From positions 1 through 64,000 of the forward strand of contig CALWCD010000003.1 of NCBI GenBank assembly GCA_944376265.1: 64,000 nucleotides of DNA. The letters run 5' to 3'. Source of the DNA: an uncultured Clostridia bacterium (lineage in GTDB: Bacteria; Bacillota; Clostridia; Oscillospirales; Acutalibacteraceae). This document shows, piece by piece, positions 7,021 to 15,792 of this stretch. The stretch's first letter is position 1. Each line of letters opens with the position of its first letter. The position numbers and the translations under genes are program-made. Below the pieces are notes generated by a model. It ran no database searches and had not been told where the DNA came from. It saw nothing but the letters and a program-made list of their open reading frames with translations.

Positions 7021-9108
7021 TCACTGCTGGAGAGAGGCGGGCTTCTCAAAGGGCAGCAGAGGGGTAACTTCCCCGGTGCAGGTGACAGACAGCTGGTGCA
7101 TGGCCCGGGTGCAGGCCACGTACAGCAGGTTCTTGTCAAAATCGGTGTGGTAGGTCTCCTGGGTGGCCAGGGGCAGCAGCACCTGGTCGAATTCCAGGCC
7201 CTTGGACATCTGGATGGACAGCACTGTGGCGCCGTTTTGAAAGCTGCTGCTCTCCGGGGTGATCAGGTTCACGTCGGCGCCCAGCTCCCGCAGCTTCTCA
7301 TAGAGTTCCTTTGCCTGGGAGTTGGTGCGGGTGACAATGCCCAGCGCGTTGTATTTGCCCTGGTGGAAGTCCTCCACCCGGCGGCACAGGGCGGAAAACT
7401 CCTCCTCCTGGGTGGGGAAGGTGAGCAGCTCCGGGGCGGGGCCGTGGCGCTCCACCGCCTGGAAGTCTGCCTGGTCCACAATTTTCTTGGCGAAGTGGAT
7501 GATCTCCCAGGTGGAGCGGTAGCTCTTTTCCAGGCGCATCAGCTGAGAGCCCTCGTAGAGCTGGTGCAGGTCCTCCAGGGTGTAGGGGGAGTAGGGGTTG
7601 ATGGACTGGCTGAAGTCTCCCAGAATGGTTTTGGGACACTGGAACAGCAGGTTCAGTACCGCGTACTGAATGGGGCTGTAATCCTGCATTTCATCAATGA
7701 CCAGGTGTTTGATGGTGTGGCTGCGCTGCAGTCCGGTGAAGGCCGCCTGTAAGTACAGGTAGGGGAACACGTCGTTCCACTCCAGCACCCCCTTCTGGAA
7801 GGGCTTGTAAAGCTTGGAGCGCTCCTTGCCCAGCTGCCGGAAAAAGGCCCGGTAGGCAGAGAGGGTGGTCTTCATGGTGAGCATCTTCCGCAAGGCCTGG
7901 AAGATCTTGTTCCGGTGGGGCGGCTCCTCCTCCCGGAGAAACTCGTTTTCCAGCCGGGAGTGGACGTCGTCCGCCACCATTTCCAGCCGTTTCATCAGGG
8001 GGTAGCGCTTGTACACGTCCACCCGGGCCTTAATCCAGTCCGCGGGCACCTTCCACTCCTTGTACTCGTAGTTTTTGGGCTGGAAGGCCAGGTCCGGCAG
8101 CCGGGCGATGAAGTCGTCCATCAGCCGGACAAACTCCACCGTGGACTTGAACTTCACCCGCTGCTCCCAGGCGGGGTCGGCGGCCTCCAGAGGGTCCCGG
8201 TCCCCCACAAAGTCCACCCCGTCCTCCAGCTGCACCAGGGCCAGGTCCTCCAGGCTGGCCTCGAAAATGGGCTCCTCCCCCAGTTCCGGCAGCACGCTGG
8301 AGATGTAGTCCCCGAACACCTTGTTGGGGGAGATGATGGTCACGTTCTGGGCCTTGATGGTGTTGCGGAACCGGTACAGCAGAAAGGCCACCCGGTGCAG
8401 GGCGATGCTGGTCTTTCCCGAGCCCGCCACTCCCTGGATGATCAGGGTGTGGGCCTTCTCGTTGCGGATGATTTGGTTCTGCTCCTTCTGGATGGTGGAG
8501 ATAATGGATTTCATCTTCTCGTCGGAGGTGTGGGCCAGCTCCTGCTGGAGGATGTCGTCCTGAATGTTCTGGGAGCTGTCAAAGGCGTACTCCAGCTGGC
8601 CGTTTACAATCTTGAACTGGCGCTTCAGGCAAAGCTGGCCTTCGGTGTGGCCCTGGGGGGCGTCAAAGCTGGCGGGCCCCAGCTCGAAATCGTAGAACAT
8701 GCTGGCCACGGGAGAGCGCCAGTCGATGACATACAGCTGCTTTTGATACCGGAAGGCGTACAGCCCTATGTAGTAGGGGGCGGCTTCCCTTTCTCCGTGG
8801 GCCTGAAAGTCGATGCGGGCGAAGTAGGGGGAGGACTTGGTCTTTTGCAGCCTGTCCCGGTACAGCACCGCCGACACGCCCTGGGAGTCGATCTGCCGCA
8901 GGGCCATCTCGTTTTGGAACATCTCCTTGGGGTCTCCCTCCCCGTGATGCTCCGCCATGTACATCTGCACTTCCCGGTATTCCTCGTCCATGGCCTCCAC
9001 GGAGCGCTGGGCTTCCTCCAGTTCTTCGTTCACCATGTGTAAAATCTTGGTCAAATGGGCAAGCTCTCCCGGGGGAACAGCTTGCTGGGGTGTCTTTTCC
9101 TGGTCCAT
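7021..9108 (-). CDS. helD: RNA polymerase recycling motor HelD (UvrD-like superfamily 1 ATPase)
   Basis: A 695-residue SF1 helicase-like ATPase. The N-terminal coiled-coil arm (residues 15-60, rich in E/Q/M) is the part that reaches into the RNA polymerase channel in HelD. Walker A reads GVAGSGKTS near residue 228, then ALHRVAFLLYR typical for HelD. DEMQDYSP (Walker B / motif II) and the C-terminal VACTRAMHQLSVT (motif VI) follow. HelD releases stalled RNA polymerase from DNA and recycles it; some forms confer rifampicin tolerance. AAAAGGAGG is 8 bases from ATG 9108; a GTG at 9111 is the alternative. It sits alone between convergent and divergent neighbours. Confidence 0.9.
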   Translation of the reverse strand: MDQEKTPQQAVPPGELAHLTKILHMVNEELEEAQRSVEAMDEEYREVQMYMAEHHGEGDPKEMFQNEMALRQIDSQGVSAVLYRDRLQKTKSSPYFARIDFQAHGEREAAPYYIGLYAFRYQKQLYVIDWRSPVASMFYDFELGPASFDAPQGHTEGQLCLKRQFKIVNGQLEYAFDSSQNIQDDILQQELAHTSDEKMKSIISTIQKEQNQIIRNEKAHTLIIQGVAGSGKTSIALHRVAFLLYRFRNTIKAQNVTIISPNKVFGDYISSVLPELGEEPIFEASLEDLALVQLEDGVDFVGDRDPLEAADPAWEQRVKFKSTVEFVRLMDDFIARLPDLAFQPKNYEYKEWKVPADWIKARVDVYKRYPLMKRLEMVADDVHSRLENEFLREEEPPHRNKIFQALRKMLTMKTTLSAYRAFFRQLGKERSKLYKPFQKGVLEWNDVFPYLYLQAAFTGLQRSHTIKHLVIDEMQDYSPIQYAVLNLLFQCPKTILGDFSQSINPYSPYTLEDLHQLYEGSQLMRLEKSYRSTWEIIHFAKKIVDQADFQAVERHGPAPELLTFPTQEEEFSALCRRVEDFHQGKYNALGIVTRTNSQAKELYEKLRELGADVNLITPESSSFQNGATVLSIQMSKGLEFDQVLLPLATQETYHTDFDKNLLYVACTRAMHQLSVTCTGEVTPLLPFEKPASLQQ

Positions 9109-9215
9109 CACAGCGGCCTCCTTTTCACGGTTCGTCTCGTTTCGTTTCCTGTATAAGAAAGTATACCAAAAAAAGAAAAAAAGACTAGACTTATTTTTCG
9201 GGATATGGTATGTTA

Positions 9216-9221
9216 TATACT
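9216..9221 (+). promoter_or_regulatory. Probable -10 element for the glycopolymer operon
   Basis: TATACT at 9216-9221 in an AT-rich stretch; the -35 region is weak (TTATTT near 9191). It is the best promoter candidate ahead of the structured leader and the first gene at 9350. Confidence 0.45.
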
Positions 9222-9228
9222 AGATGTA

Positions 9229-9330
9229 CCCAAAAACGGGTTTTTGGGCGTTGTCACAGGAGGGCGGGAGCTGCCGCCTGGGGTGGAAAGCGGCGGAAGG
9301 CCGCTTTTTTCATTCCTGTGAGACTTTTTT
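9229..9330 (+). ncRNA. Structured leader RNA of the glycopolymer operon (cis-regulatory candidate)
   Basis: Four complementary elements follow the promoter. CCCAAAAA/TTTTTGGG (9229-9236/9241-9248) forms a hairpin with loop CGGG. TCACAGGA (9254-9261) pairs with TCCTGTGA (9314-9321), enclosing two arms: GGCGG/CCGCC (9263-9267/9274-9278) and a terminator stem AAAGCGGC/GCCGCTTT (9287-9294/9300-9307) with loop GGAAG. The closed shape is a three-way junction. The terminator lies inside it, so the outer stem and the full terminator may compete or combine. This looks like an attenuation or antitermination leader. No known riboswitch consensus was recognised. Confidence 0.55.
9287..9310 (+). terminator. 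Terminator inside the operon leader (attenuator)
   Basis: An 8-bp perfect stem AAAGCGGC/GCCGCTTT with a 5-base loop runs into six Ts, 40 bases before the first start codon of a 16-kb operon. Transcription of the operon must pass it, which implies conditional read-through. Confidence 0.7.
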
Positions 9331-9349
9331 CGGAAAGGGGGCCGTTGCC

Positions 9350-10498
9350 TTGGGAAACAAGAACCTGAGCCTGGCGGGGAAAGTCCTGCGCAACGGACTT
9401 TGGCAGCTGCTCTCCTGGCTGCCCAAGGACAGCCGGAAGGCGGTGTGTCAAAGCTTTTACGGCAGGGGCTATTCCGACAGCCCCAAGGCGGTGGCGGACG
9501 AGCTGCGCAAACGAGGCTGGAAGGTCTACTGGACCGTGAAGGGCCCGGAGGAAGCGGCCACCCTGCCTGAGGGGGTAAAGCCGGTGGTGGTGGAAAGCCC
9601 CGGGGCTATCTACCAGTTCTGCACCGCCGGGGTGTGGGTGGACAACTGCCGGAAGTGGGCCTACACCAAAAAGCGGGGAAACACCTGCTACGTGCAGACG
9701 TGGCACGGCTTTCCCCTAAAGCGGATTGAAGGGGATGCCGCCGACGCCCTGCCGGAGGACTACCTCCGGGCCGCCCGGCTGGATTCCCAAATGGGGGACT
9801 TGTTCCTCTCCAACAGCCGGTTTCTCACGGACATCTACCGCCGGGGCTTCTGGTATGAGGGAGAGGTGCTGGAACAGGGCTTCCCCCGCAACGACGTGCT
9901 GTCCCAGCCCCACCCGGAAATGGGGGAAAAGGTTCGGGGAGCGCTGGGGCTGCCGGAGGGAAAGCGGCTGCTGCTGTACGCCCCCACCTTCCGGAAGGAC
10001 AAGGGCCTGGCGGCCTACGACATGGACTACGCCCGGCTGGTGAAGGCCCTGGAGAAGCGGTTCGGGGGAGAGTGGCTGATCCTTGCCAAGCTCCACCCAA
10101 ACATTGCGGAAAAGGCCGCCCAGATGAACCTGGACCCCCGCTTCATCCGCAACGCTTCGGACTATCCGGACATTCAGGAGCTGTACCTGGCCTGCGACGC
10201 CATGGTGACGGACTACTCCTCGGTGATGTTCGACTACCTCATCACCGGAAAGCCCTGCTTTTTGTATGTCAACGACCTGGCCGCCTACAAGGGGGACCGG
10301 AACTTCTATTTCGACATTGACAAGCTGCCCTTTACCCGTGCGGAGGACAACGCCCAGCTGGAGGCCGGGGTACTGGAGTTCGACCCCGAAACCATGGCCC
10401 GGCGGGTGGAGGAGTTCTGCCGGGAATTCGGCATCGTGGAAAGCGGCGCCGCCGCAGAGAAAACGGTGGATTATCTGGAAGAACGCTTGAAAGGATGA
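9350..10498 (+). CDS. CDP-glycerol glycerophosphotransferase family protein (TagB/TagF type)
   Basis: A 382-residue peripheral membrane enzyme of the CDP-glycerol glycerophosphotransferase family (GT-B fold), which primes or extends poly(glycerol phosphate) with CDP-glycerol. Conserved parts: TWHGFPLKRI (catalytic His region), FLSNSRFLTDIYRRGF, YAPTFRKDKG, LHPNI and the CDP-binding DAMVTDYSSVMFDYLITGKP. At 382 residues it resembles TagB-like single-domain enzymes rather than the 700-residue TagF polymerase. The frame is open back to 9224, but that would cover the leader hairpins. TTG at 9350 with GGAAAGGGGG 8 bases before it is the likely start. First gene of the operon; tagD follows 7 bases later. 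Confidence 0.88.
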   Translation: MGNKNLSLAGKVLRNGLWQLLSWLPKDSRKAVCQSFYGRGYSDSPKAVADELRKRGWKVYWTVKGPEEAATLPEGVKPVVVESPGAIYQFCTAGVWVDNCRKWAYTKKRGNTCYVQTWHGFPLKRIEGDAADALPEDYLRAARLDSQMGDLFLSNSRFLTDIYRRGFWYEGEVLEQGFPRNDVLSQPHPEMGEKVRGALGLPEGKRLLLYAPTFRKDKGLAAYDMDYARLVKALEKRFGGEWLILAKLHPNIAEKAAQMNLDPRFIRNASDYPDIQELYLACDAMVTDYSSVMFDYLITGKPCFLYVNDLAAYKGDRNFYFDIDKLPFTRAEDNAQLEAGVLEFDPETMARRVEEFCREFGIVESGAAAEKTVDYLEERLKG

Positions 10499-10505
10499 CA
10501 GTATC

Positions 10506-10895
10506 ATGAAACGTGTAATCACTTACGGCACTTTCGACCTGCTCCATTACGGCCACATCAACCTGCTGCGCCGGGCGAAGCAGTATGGGGATTACCTCAT
10601 TGTGGCCCTCTCCACCGATGAGTTCAACTGGAACGAGAAGCAGAAAAAGTGCTACTTCTCCTACGAAAAGCGCAAGCAGCTGCTGGAGGCCATCCGCTAT
10701 GTGGACCTGGTGATCCCCGAGGAGAGCTGGGAGCAGAAAAAGACCGACGTGAAGGAGTACCATGTGGACACCTTCGTCATGGGGGACGACTGGGAGGGAA
10801 AGTTCGACTTTTTAAAGGACCAGTGCGAGGTGGTCTACCTGCCCCGCACCCCGGAGATCTCCACCACTCAGATTAAAAAGGACTTGAACCGGTAA
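10506..10895 (+). CDS. tagD: Glycerol-3-phosphate cytidylyltransferase
   Basis: A 129-residue cytoplasmic enzyme that makes CDP-glycerol from CTP and glycerol-3-phosphate for teichoic acid synthesis. All family marks are present: GTFDLLHYGH (HxGH at 14-17), the ALSTDEFNWNEKQKK stretch, VMGDDWEGKFDFLK and the C-terminal RTPEISTTQIK (nucleotide-binding RxxxxSTT motif). Length equals that of B. subtilis TagD. It directly follows the enzyme that uses its product and precedes a hairpin that may thin transcription of the downstream genes. Confidence 0.95.
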   Translation: MKRVITYGTFDLLHYGHINLLRRAKQYGDYLIVALSTDEFNWNEKQKKCYFSYEKRKQLLEAIRYVDLVIPEESWEQKKTDVKEYHVDTFVMGDDWEGKFDFLKDQCEVVYLPRTPEISTTQIKKDLNR

Positions 10896-10915
10896 GTCCG
10901 CCGTGAAAGATAGGC

Positions 10916-10952
10916 AAAGCCCGCGAGGAAGAAAATCCCCGCGGGCTTTTTC
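10916..10952 (+). terminator. Terminator-like hairpin inside the glycopolymer operon
   Basis: AAAGCCCGCG / CGCGGGCTTT with a 13-base loop and a five-T tail, between tagD and the next glycosyltransferase. It may divide the operon into a CDP-glycerol part and an export/glycosylation part, or act as a second attenuator. Confidence 0.7.
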
Positions 10953-11036
10953 CATGCCCCGGCAATGGCGGCCGGCGCATATTTTTCCGCCTGCGGGAAA
11001 CACTGGTACAAAATCCTTTTGGGGAGGTGGCGGCGT

Positions 11037-12257
11037 TTGGAAAAGCAGGTGCTCATTCTGGCCACCACCAACGACTTTCTGCTGAAGTTCGAGCGAGAAA
11101 ACGTAAAGCTGCTGCAGGCCATGGGGTATCAGGTCCACTACGCCGCCAATTTTCACGAGCCCGGGTACGTCTGCGACAGGGACAGAATCCGGGAACTGGG
11201 GGTGACGGTGCACCATGTGGACATCGCCCGCTCTCCCTACCTGCTTGGGGACAACAGGCGGGCCTTGAGCCAGCTGCTCACCCTGGTGCGCCGGTGGGGG
11301 ATCAGCGCCATCCACTGCCACACGCCGGTGGGCGGCCTGCTGGGAAGGCTTGCCGGCAGGCTCTCCCCAGTAAGGCCTGTGGTGGTGTACACCGCCCACG
11401 GGTTCCACTTTTACCGGGGCGCCCCCCTGTTCAACCGGCTGGCCTTTTACCCGGTGGAGTGGGACCTGGCCCGGTATACGGACATTCTGGTGGTCATCAA
11501 CCAGGAGGACTGGCTGGCCGCCCGGAAGCTGCCCCTGCCCCGGGACGGAAAGGTGTTCCGCCTGCCGGGGGTGGGGCTGGACCGGGAGGTGTTCTCCCCT
11601 CTGCCGCCCCAGCAGCGGGAGAAGCTTCGCAAGGACCTGGGGCTTTCTTCGGAGGAGCTGTTTCTGCTGTCTGTGGGAGAGCTGAACCTGAACAAGAACC
11701 ACCGGGTGGTGCTGGAAGCCCTTTCCATCTTGAAGCGGCGGCCGGGGGGACTGTCCCGCATTCGGTACGGCATCTGCGGGGAGGGATTTGCCCGGCCCCG
11801 GCTGGAGCGGGAGATCCGGGACCGGGGGCTTTCCCAGCAGGTGGCCCTGTTCGGCTACCGCCAGGACGTGCCAAGGCTTCTGGGCTGCGCCGACGCCACC
11901 GTGTTCCCCTCCCGGCGAGAGGGGCTGGGCATGGCGGGGCTGGAATCCCTGGCCATGGGGGTGCCGGTGCTGGCCGCGGACAACCGGGGCACCCGGGAGT
12001 ATATGGTCCACGGGAAAAACGGGCTGATCTACCCCTGGGACGACCCGGCAGGCTTTGCCAGGGGCATTGCTTTGCTGCGGGGCATGGACCCCCACCGCCG
12101 GGAGGAGCTTTCCCGCCGGTGTGTGGAGTCTGTGGCGCCTTTCGACAAAACCAAGGCCCGGGCCGCCATGAAGGCGGTGTACCGGGAGATGGACCGGAAA
12201 GTGAGGGAACGTCATGGAGGAGAAACCGGTGGTGAGCGTGCTCATGGGCTCCCATAA
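11037..12257 (+). CDS. Glycosyltransferase family 4 (GT-B fold)
   Basis: A 406-residue retaining glycosyltransferase of the WcaA/PglA-like GT4 group. N-terminal Rossmann half: VLILATTNDFLLKFERENVKL, then CHTPVGGLLGRLA and YTAHGFHFYRG. C-terminal half: LLSVGELNLNKNH, then the GT4 signature SRREGLGMAGLESLAMGVPVL less flanks, with the E-x7-E pair (EGLGMAGLE). Such enzymes transfer N-acetyl or plain hexoses to lipid-linked intermediates. The frame is open back to 10965 through the terminator, so TTG 11037 with GGGGAGGTGG just upstream is preferred. It overlaps the next gene by 44 bases. Confidence 0.88.
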   Translation: MEKQVLILATTNDFLLKFERENVKLLQAMGYQVHYAANFHEPGYVCDRDRIRELGVTVHHVDIARSPYLLGDNRRALSQLLTLVRRWGISAIHCHTPVGGLLGRLAGRLSPVRPVVVYTAHGFHFYRGAPLFNRLAFYPVEWDLARYTDILVVINQEDWLAARKLPLPRDGKVFRLPGVGLDREVFSPLPPQQREKLRKDLGLSSEELFLLSVGELNLNKNHRVVLEALSILKRRPGGLSRIRYGICGEGFARPRLEREIRDRGLSQQVALFGYRQDVPRLLGCADATVFPSRREGLGMAGLESLAMGVPVLAADNRGTREYMVHGKNGLIYPWDDPAGFARGIALLRGMDPHRREELSRRCVESVAPFDKTKARAAMKAVYREMDRKVRERHGGETGGERAHGLP

Positions 12258-13023
12258 TCCTCGCTGGGACCTGCTGCGGCGCAGCGTGCTTTCCCTGGTG
12301 GGGCAGACATGTAAAAGCTGGGAGCTGGTTTTGTGGGACGACGGCTCCTCCCCGTCGGGGGCTATGGCATTGGAGCAGGCCGCCGCATGGGACCCCCGGG
12401 TGCGGCTGTACCGGGGCCGGGAAAACCGGGGATTGGGCTATGCCTTGAACCGGTGCCTGGAGCGTGCCCGGGGAGAGTACCTTGCCCGGCTGGACGACGA
12501 CGACCTGGCCTTTCCCCGGCGGCTGGAGCTGCAAAAGGCGGCCCTGGACCGGCGCCCGGAAGTTTCCTGGGTGGGGAGCCATGCCCTGCTGCTGGACGCC
12601 GGCGGCGTCTGGGGCAGGCTGTCCATGCCGGAGTTTCCCGGCCCCAAAGACTTCCTGGCCCATTCCCCCTACATTCACCCCTCGGTGATGTTCCGCCGGG
12701 AGACCTTGGAGCAGGGGGGAGGGTACAGCCAGCAGCCCCGGTATTTCGGATGCGAGGACTACCAGCTGTTTTTCCGGCTTCACGCCCAGGGAAAGCAGGG
12801 GTGGAACCTGCCGGCGGCCCTGGTGGGCTACTGGGAGGACCGTGACTCCTACCGGCGGCGGACGGTTTCCCGCAGGCTGCGGGAAGCGGCTCTCCGGTGG
12901 GAGGGGCTGGGGGCTTTGGGACTGCCGGTTCCTGCGGCGGCTCTGGGGACTCTCCGCCCCCTGGGGGCCTGTCTGATGCCCGGACCCGTTCTTCGCTGGG
13001 TCAAGGAGCGCCGCCATGGATAG
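12214..13023 (+). CDS. Glycosyltransferase family 2 (GT-A fold)
   Basis: A 269-residue enzyme with the GT2 fold: VSVLMGSHNPRWDLLRRSVLSL at the start less its end, LVLWDDGSS (nucleotide-binding Asp), NRGLGYALNRCL, and ARLDDDDLAFPRRL (DxD metal motif near residue 95). A catalytic-base candidate lies in FGCEDYQLFFRL. The donor sugar cannot be told. ATG 12214 is inside the 3' end of the GT4 gene and the gene overlaps the next by 8 bases, implying coupled translation. Confidence 0.88.
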   Translation: MEEKPVVSVLMGSHNPRWDLLRRSVLSLVGQTCKSWELVLWDDGSSPSGAMALEQAAAWDPRVRLYRGRENRGLGYALNRCLERARGEYLARLDDDDLAFPRRLELQKAALDRRPEVSWVGSHALLLDAGGVWGRLSMPEFPGPKDFLAHSPYIHPSVMFRRETLEQGGGYSQQPRYFGCEDYQLFFRLHAQGKQGWNLPAALVGYWEDRDSYRRRTVSRRLREAALRWEGLGALGLPVPAAALGTLRPLGACLMPGPVLRWVKERRHG

Positions 13024-14233
13024 GGGCGAGCAGGCGGCCCTGGAGCTGGCCGCTCGGAAGCTGTTTCCTGCCCTGAGCGCCTTTACCCGGTGGGTCCTGG
13101 GCCGAGCGGGGGAGGAGGGAATCTCCCGGCTGTACTTTCTGGCCCGGGACGGATGGTTCCCCTTCCAGCTGGCACGGCGGCTGGCTGCTGCCTGGGACCT
13201 GCCGGTGGAGTGCCGGTACCTGTACGGTTCCCGTCTGGCTTGGCGGCTGCCCCTGTACCGGGAGGACCATGGCAGGGCCCTGGACCAGCTGTGCGGCGGG
13301 GGAACGCTCCAAACGCCGGAGCAAGTCCTGGCCCGGACGGGGCTTTCCCGGCAGGAACAGGACGCCGTGGGAAAAGCTCTGGGAGAGTCCGGGAAGAAGC
13401 TTCTGCATCCCCGGGCGCTGAGGGAAACGCTGGGAAGCTGTGCCCTGTTCTGGAAGCTTTTGGACAACCGCTCGGAAAAGGCACTGCCGCTGCTGGGGGA
13501 GTATTTTCGCCGGGAGGGGCTGCTGGAAGCCGTTTCATGGGCGGTGGTGGACAGCGGCTGGATGGGCTCCACTCAGGAGACCCTGTCCCGGCTGTTGGAA
13601 ATCATGAGAGGGCCTGGGAAGACGGCGGGGTTTTACGCCGGGCTGTACCGGGGGCCCCAGTCCGGAACATGGGACTGCTTTTTCTTCCGCCCAGGGAGAG
13701 ACCTGGGGGTTCAGGCAGCCATGGAGCCCTGCTTCTTCGAGGCGGTGTTCGCCCCGCCCCAGGGCACGGTTCTGGGGTATGCCCGGCAGGAGGGGAACGT
13801 GGTCCCCCTGCTGGGGCAGCCGCCGGAAGAAGAGGCGCCTGCCTTTTTGGGGAAGGCGTTTCAGGCCCTGGAGGAGGAGCTGGCCGGGAAATCCCCGCCC
13901 TGGGACCTGACCCTCCAGGCTCTGGAGGACCGTCCCCGGGCCTGGGCCCTGCTGCGCCAGTTGATGACCCGCCCCGGCCGGGAGGAGGCCAAGGCTTTGG
14001 GAAGGCTGCCCTTCAGCTGCGGGGAGGAGGAACCCCTGCCCCTGGCCGGCTTCCTCACCGGGGAGGAATTGAAAAAAAACACCCTTGCCTCCCGGCTTCT
14101 AAGGGGAAAGCCCCTGCGGGAGAGCTTTTGGCTGCCGGGCACTTCCGCCCTGTACGGGGAGAATCCCCCAAGGCAGTTTGTGTGGTGGGACCGGCTCCGC
14201 TGGGCAAGAACCTTGGCCCACAGGGTACGCTGA
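13016..14233 (+). CDS. COG5610-like C-terminal-domain protein lacking the HAD domain
   Basis: A 405-residue protein without a named function. It shares two landmark motifs with the second half of the HAD-family protein encoded at 15793: an (S/A)RDGxx motif (LARDGWFPFQLARR near residue 41) and VDxGWxGS (VVDSGWMGSTQETL near residue 177). It therefore looks like a stand-alone version of the domain found C-terminal to HAD in COG5610 proteins of polysaccharide clusters. No membrane segment or signal peptide. High Gly/Pro/Arg content reflects GC bias. It overlaps the GT2 gene before it. A role in modifying or assembling the polymer is inferred from context only. Confidence 0.7.
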   Translation: MDRGEQAALELAARKLFPALSAFTRWVLGRAGEEGISRLYFLARDGWFPFQLARRLAAAWDLPVECRYLYGSRLAWRLPLYREDHGRALDQLCGGGTLQTPEQVLARTGLSRQEQDAVGKALGESGKKLLHPRALRETLGSCALFWKLLDNRSEKALPLLGEYFRREGLLEAVSWAVVDSGWMGSTQETLSRLLEIMRGPGKTAGFYAGLYRGPQSGTWDCFFFRPGRDLGVQAAMEPCFFEAVFAPPQGTVLGYARQEGNVVPLLGQPPEEEAPAFLGKAFQALEEELAGKSPPWDLTLQALEDRPRAWALLRQLMTRPGREEAKALGRLPFSCGEEEPLPLAGFLTGEELKKNTLASRLLRGKPLRESFWLPGTSALYGENPPRQFVWWDRLRWARTLAHRVR

Positions 14234-14252
14234 ACGAAAGGGGAGAGAGACC

Positions 14253-15026
14253 GTGAACAGACAGGAACAACGGGAACAGTATTGGTTTGTGGTGCAGCAG
14301 CTCACCGCCCGGGAGCTGAAGCGCAAGTACGCCAGGTCCGCCCTGGGGGTGCTGTGGAGCGTGCTGAATCCCCTGCTTTCCATGGCGGTGCTTTCCCTCA
14401 TCTTCTCCCAGATGTTCCGCCGGTCCATTGAGAACTACCCCATCTACTACCTCACCGGTTACCTGCTGTGGCAGGCCTTCACCGGCACCACCAACGCCGC
14501 CATGACCACCCTGTCCGACAACCGGTCCTTGCTGCTGAAGGTGAAGTTCCCCATGGAGCTGTTCATCCTCACCCGGGGGTGCACGGCGCTGATCAACCTG
14601 GGCTACTCCTTCGCCGCCTACGGGGTGATGCTGGTGGTGTTCCGCATTCCCGTCAGCTGGCCGGTGGTGTTCCTGCCGGTGATCGTGGGCTGCCTGTTCC
14701 TCTTTGCTTTGGGGATCTCCTACGCTCTGGCGGCGGCCTACGTGTTCTACGGGGACGTGCAGCACCTGTACTCGGTGCTGCTTACCCTGTGGATGTACTG
14801 CTCCGCCATCTTCTACCCGGCGGACCAGCTTTCCGGCCCTATCCGCCAGGTGGTGGAGATCAACCCCCTGTACCTGTTTATCCGCTGCCTGCGTGGGGCG
14901 GTGATGGAAGCCCGGCCGCCCTCCTGGCAGGACCTGCTGCTGATGCTCCTCTGGGGTGGGGGGACCTACCTGGCGGGCTGGGGGATCTTCCGCTGGTTCC
15001 GGGTAAAACTGCTGCAGCGACTGTGA
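14253..15026 (+). CDS. ABC-2 type transporter permease, TagG/Wzm-like polysaccharide exporter
   Basis: A 257-residue membrane protein with about six segments, of the ABC-2 permease family that exports teichoic acids (TagG) and O-antigens (Wzm). Typical elements: RELKRKYARSALGVLWSVLNP at the first amphipathic helix less one residue, LTGYLLWQAFTG, KVKFPMELFILTRG, and MYCSAIFYPADQLSG before the last helices. The start is GTG 14253 with AAAGGGGAGAG upstream. It forms a pair with the ATPase encoded 9 bases downstream. It should move the undecaprenyl-linked polymer across the membrane before LCP-mediated attachment. Confidence 0.9.
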   Translation: MNRQEQREQYWFVVQQLTARELKRKYARSALGVLWSVLNPLLSMAVLSLIFSQMFRRSIENYPIYYLTGYLLWQAFTGTTNAAMTTLSDNRSLLLKVKFPMELFILTRGCTALINLGYSFAAYGVMLVVFRIPVSWPVVFLPVIVGCLFLFALGISYALAAAYVFYGDVQHLYSVLLTLWMYCSAIFYPADQLSGPIRQVVEINPLYLFIRCLRGAVMEARPPSWQDLLLMLLWGGGTYLAGWGIFRWFRVKLLQRL

Positions 15027-15035
15027 GGTGAGAGC

Positions 15036-15770
15036 GTGAGCGACAGAGAGACCGTCATCCGTGTGGACCACGTGACCATGGAATTCCGCCGGGCGGAGCG
15101 CACCGCCGGCAGCATTAAGGAGCTGCTCCTGAAGGGGCAGGGCAAGCGGGAGCTGTTCCGGGCCCTGGACGACGTGAGCTTTCAGGTGGAGCAGGGCCAG
15201 GTGGTGGGCATTGTGGGCACCAACGGCTCGGGGAAAAGCACCCTGCTGAAGATTATTGCCGGGGCCCTTTCCCCCACCCGGGGCAGGGTGGAGGTGGACC
15301 GGAGCAAGGTGCAGCTGCTCACCCTGGGCACCGGCTTCGACCCGGAGCTCACCGGGAGAGAGAACCTGTTTCTAAACGGGGCCCTCATCGGCAGGAGCCG
15401 GCAGTTTCTCAACCGTCGCTACCGGCAGATTGTCAGCTTCGCCGAGCTGGACGGCTTTATGGAGGAGCGGGTGCGCAACTACTCCTCGGGCATGGTGTCC
15501 CGGCTGGGGTTCGCCATTGCCACCGCCGGAGAGGCCCCGGAAATCCTCATCCTGGACGAGGTGCTCAGCGTGGGGGACATGTTTTTCCGAAAAAAGAGCG
15601 AGGCCCGCATCCGGGAGATGATCCACAGCGGCTCCACGGTGCTGATTGTGTCCCACTCCCCGGGGGTGATCCGGGAAAACTGCACCAGGGCCCTGTGGCT
15701 GGACCGGGGAAAACTGCTGGCCCAGGGGGACCCGAAAACCGTGTGCGCCGCCTACGAAAAAAGCCGCTGA
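15036..15770 (+). CDS. ABC transporter ATP-binding protein, TagH/Wzt-like
   Basis: A 244-residue ATPase with Walker A GTNGSGKST (residues ~61-69), Q-loop region GTGFDPELTGREN (diagnostic for the TagH/Wzt polysaccharide branch), signature YSSGMVSRLGF, Walker B ILILDEV and the His switch VSHSPG. It lacks the long C-terminal carbohydrate-binding domain of Wzt O8/O9a and the C-terminal extension of TagH, so polymer recognition would not rest on it. The N-terminal 30 residues before the fold include TAGSIKELLLKG, also common in this branch. Start is GTG behind GAGGTGAGAG. Confidence 0.92.
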   Translation: MSDRETVIRVDHVTMEFRRAERTAGSIKELLLKGQGKRELFRALDDVSFQVEQGQVVGIVGTNGSGKSTLLKIIAGALSPTRGRVEVDRSKVQLLTLGTGFDPELTGRENLFLNGALIGRSRQFLNRRYRQIVSFAELDGFMEERVRNYSSGMVSRLGFAIATAGEAPEILILDEVLSVGDMFFRKKSEARIREMIHSGSTVLIVSHSPGVIRENCTRALWLDRGKLLAQGDPKTVCAAYEKSR

Positions 15771-15792
15771 ACGCTGGGAAAGGGGAAGGTTT

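Noticed and set aside
9224..9349. Start of the CDP-glycerol transferase at the first codon of the frame
   Set aside because: That would place the leader hairpins and the terminator inside coding sequence and has no ribosome-binding site.
11497..13572. A 691-codon minus-strand frame opposite the glycosyltransferase genes
   Set aside because: GC-driven shadow of the GT4/GT2/COG5610-like genes, Pro/Ser/Arg-rich with no domain.
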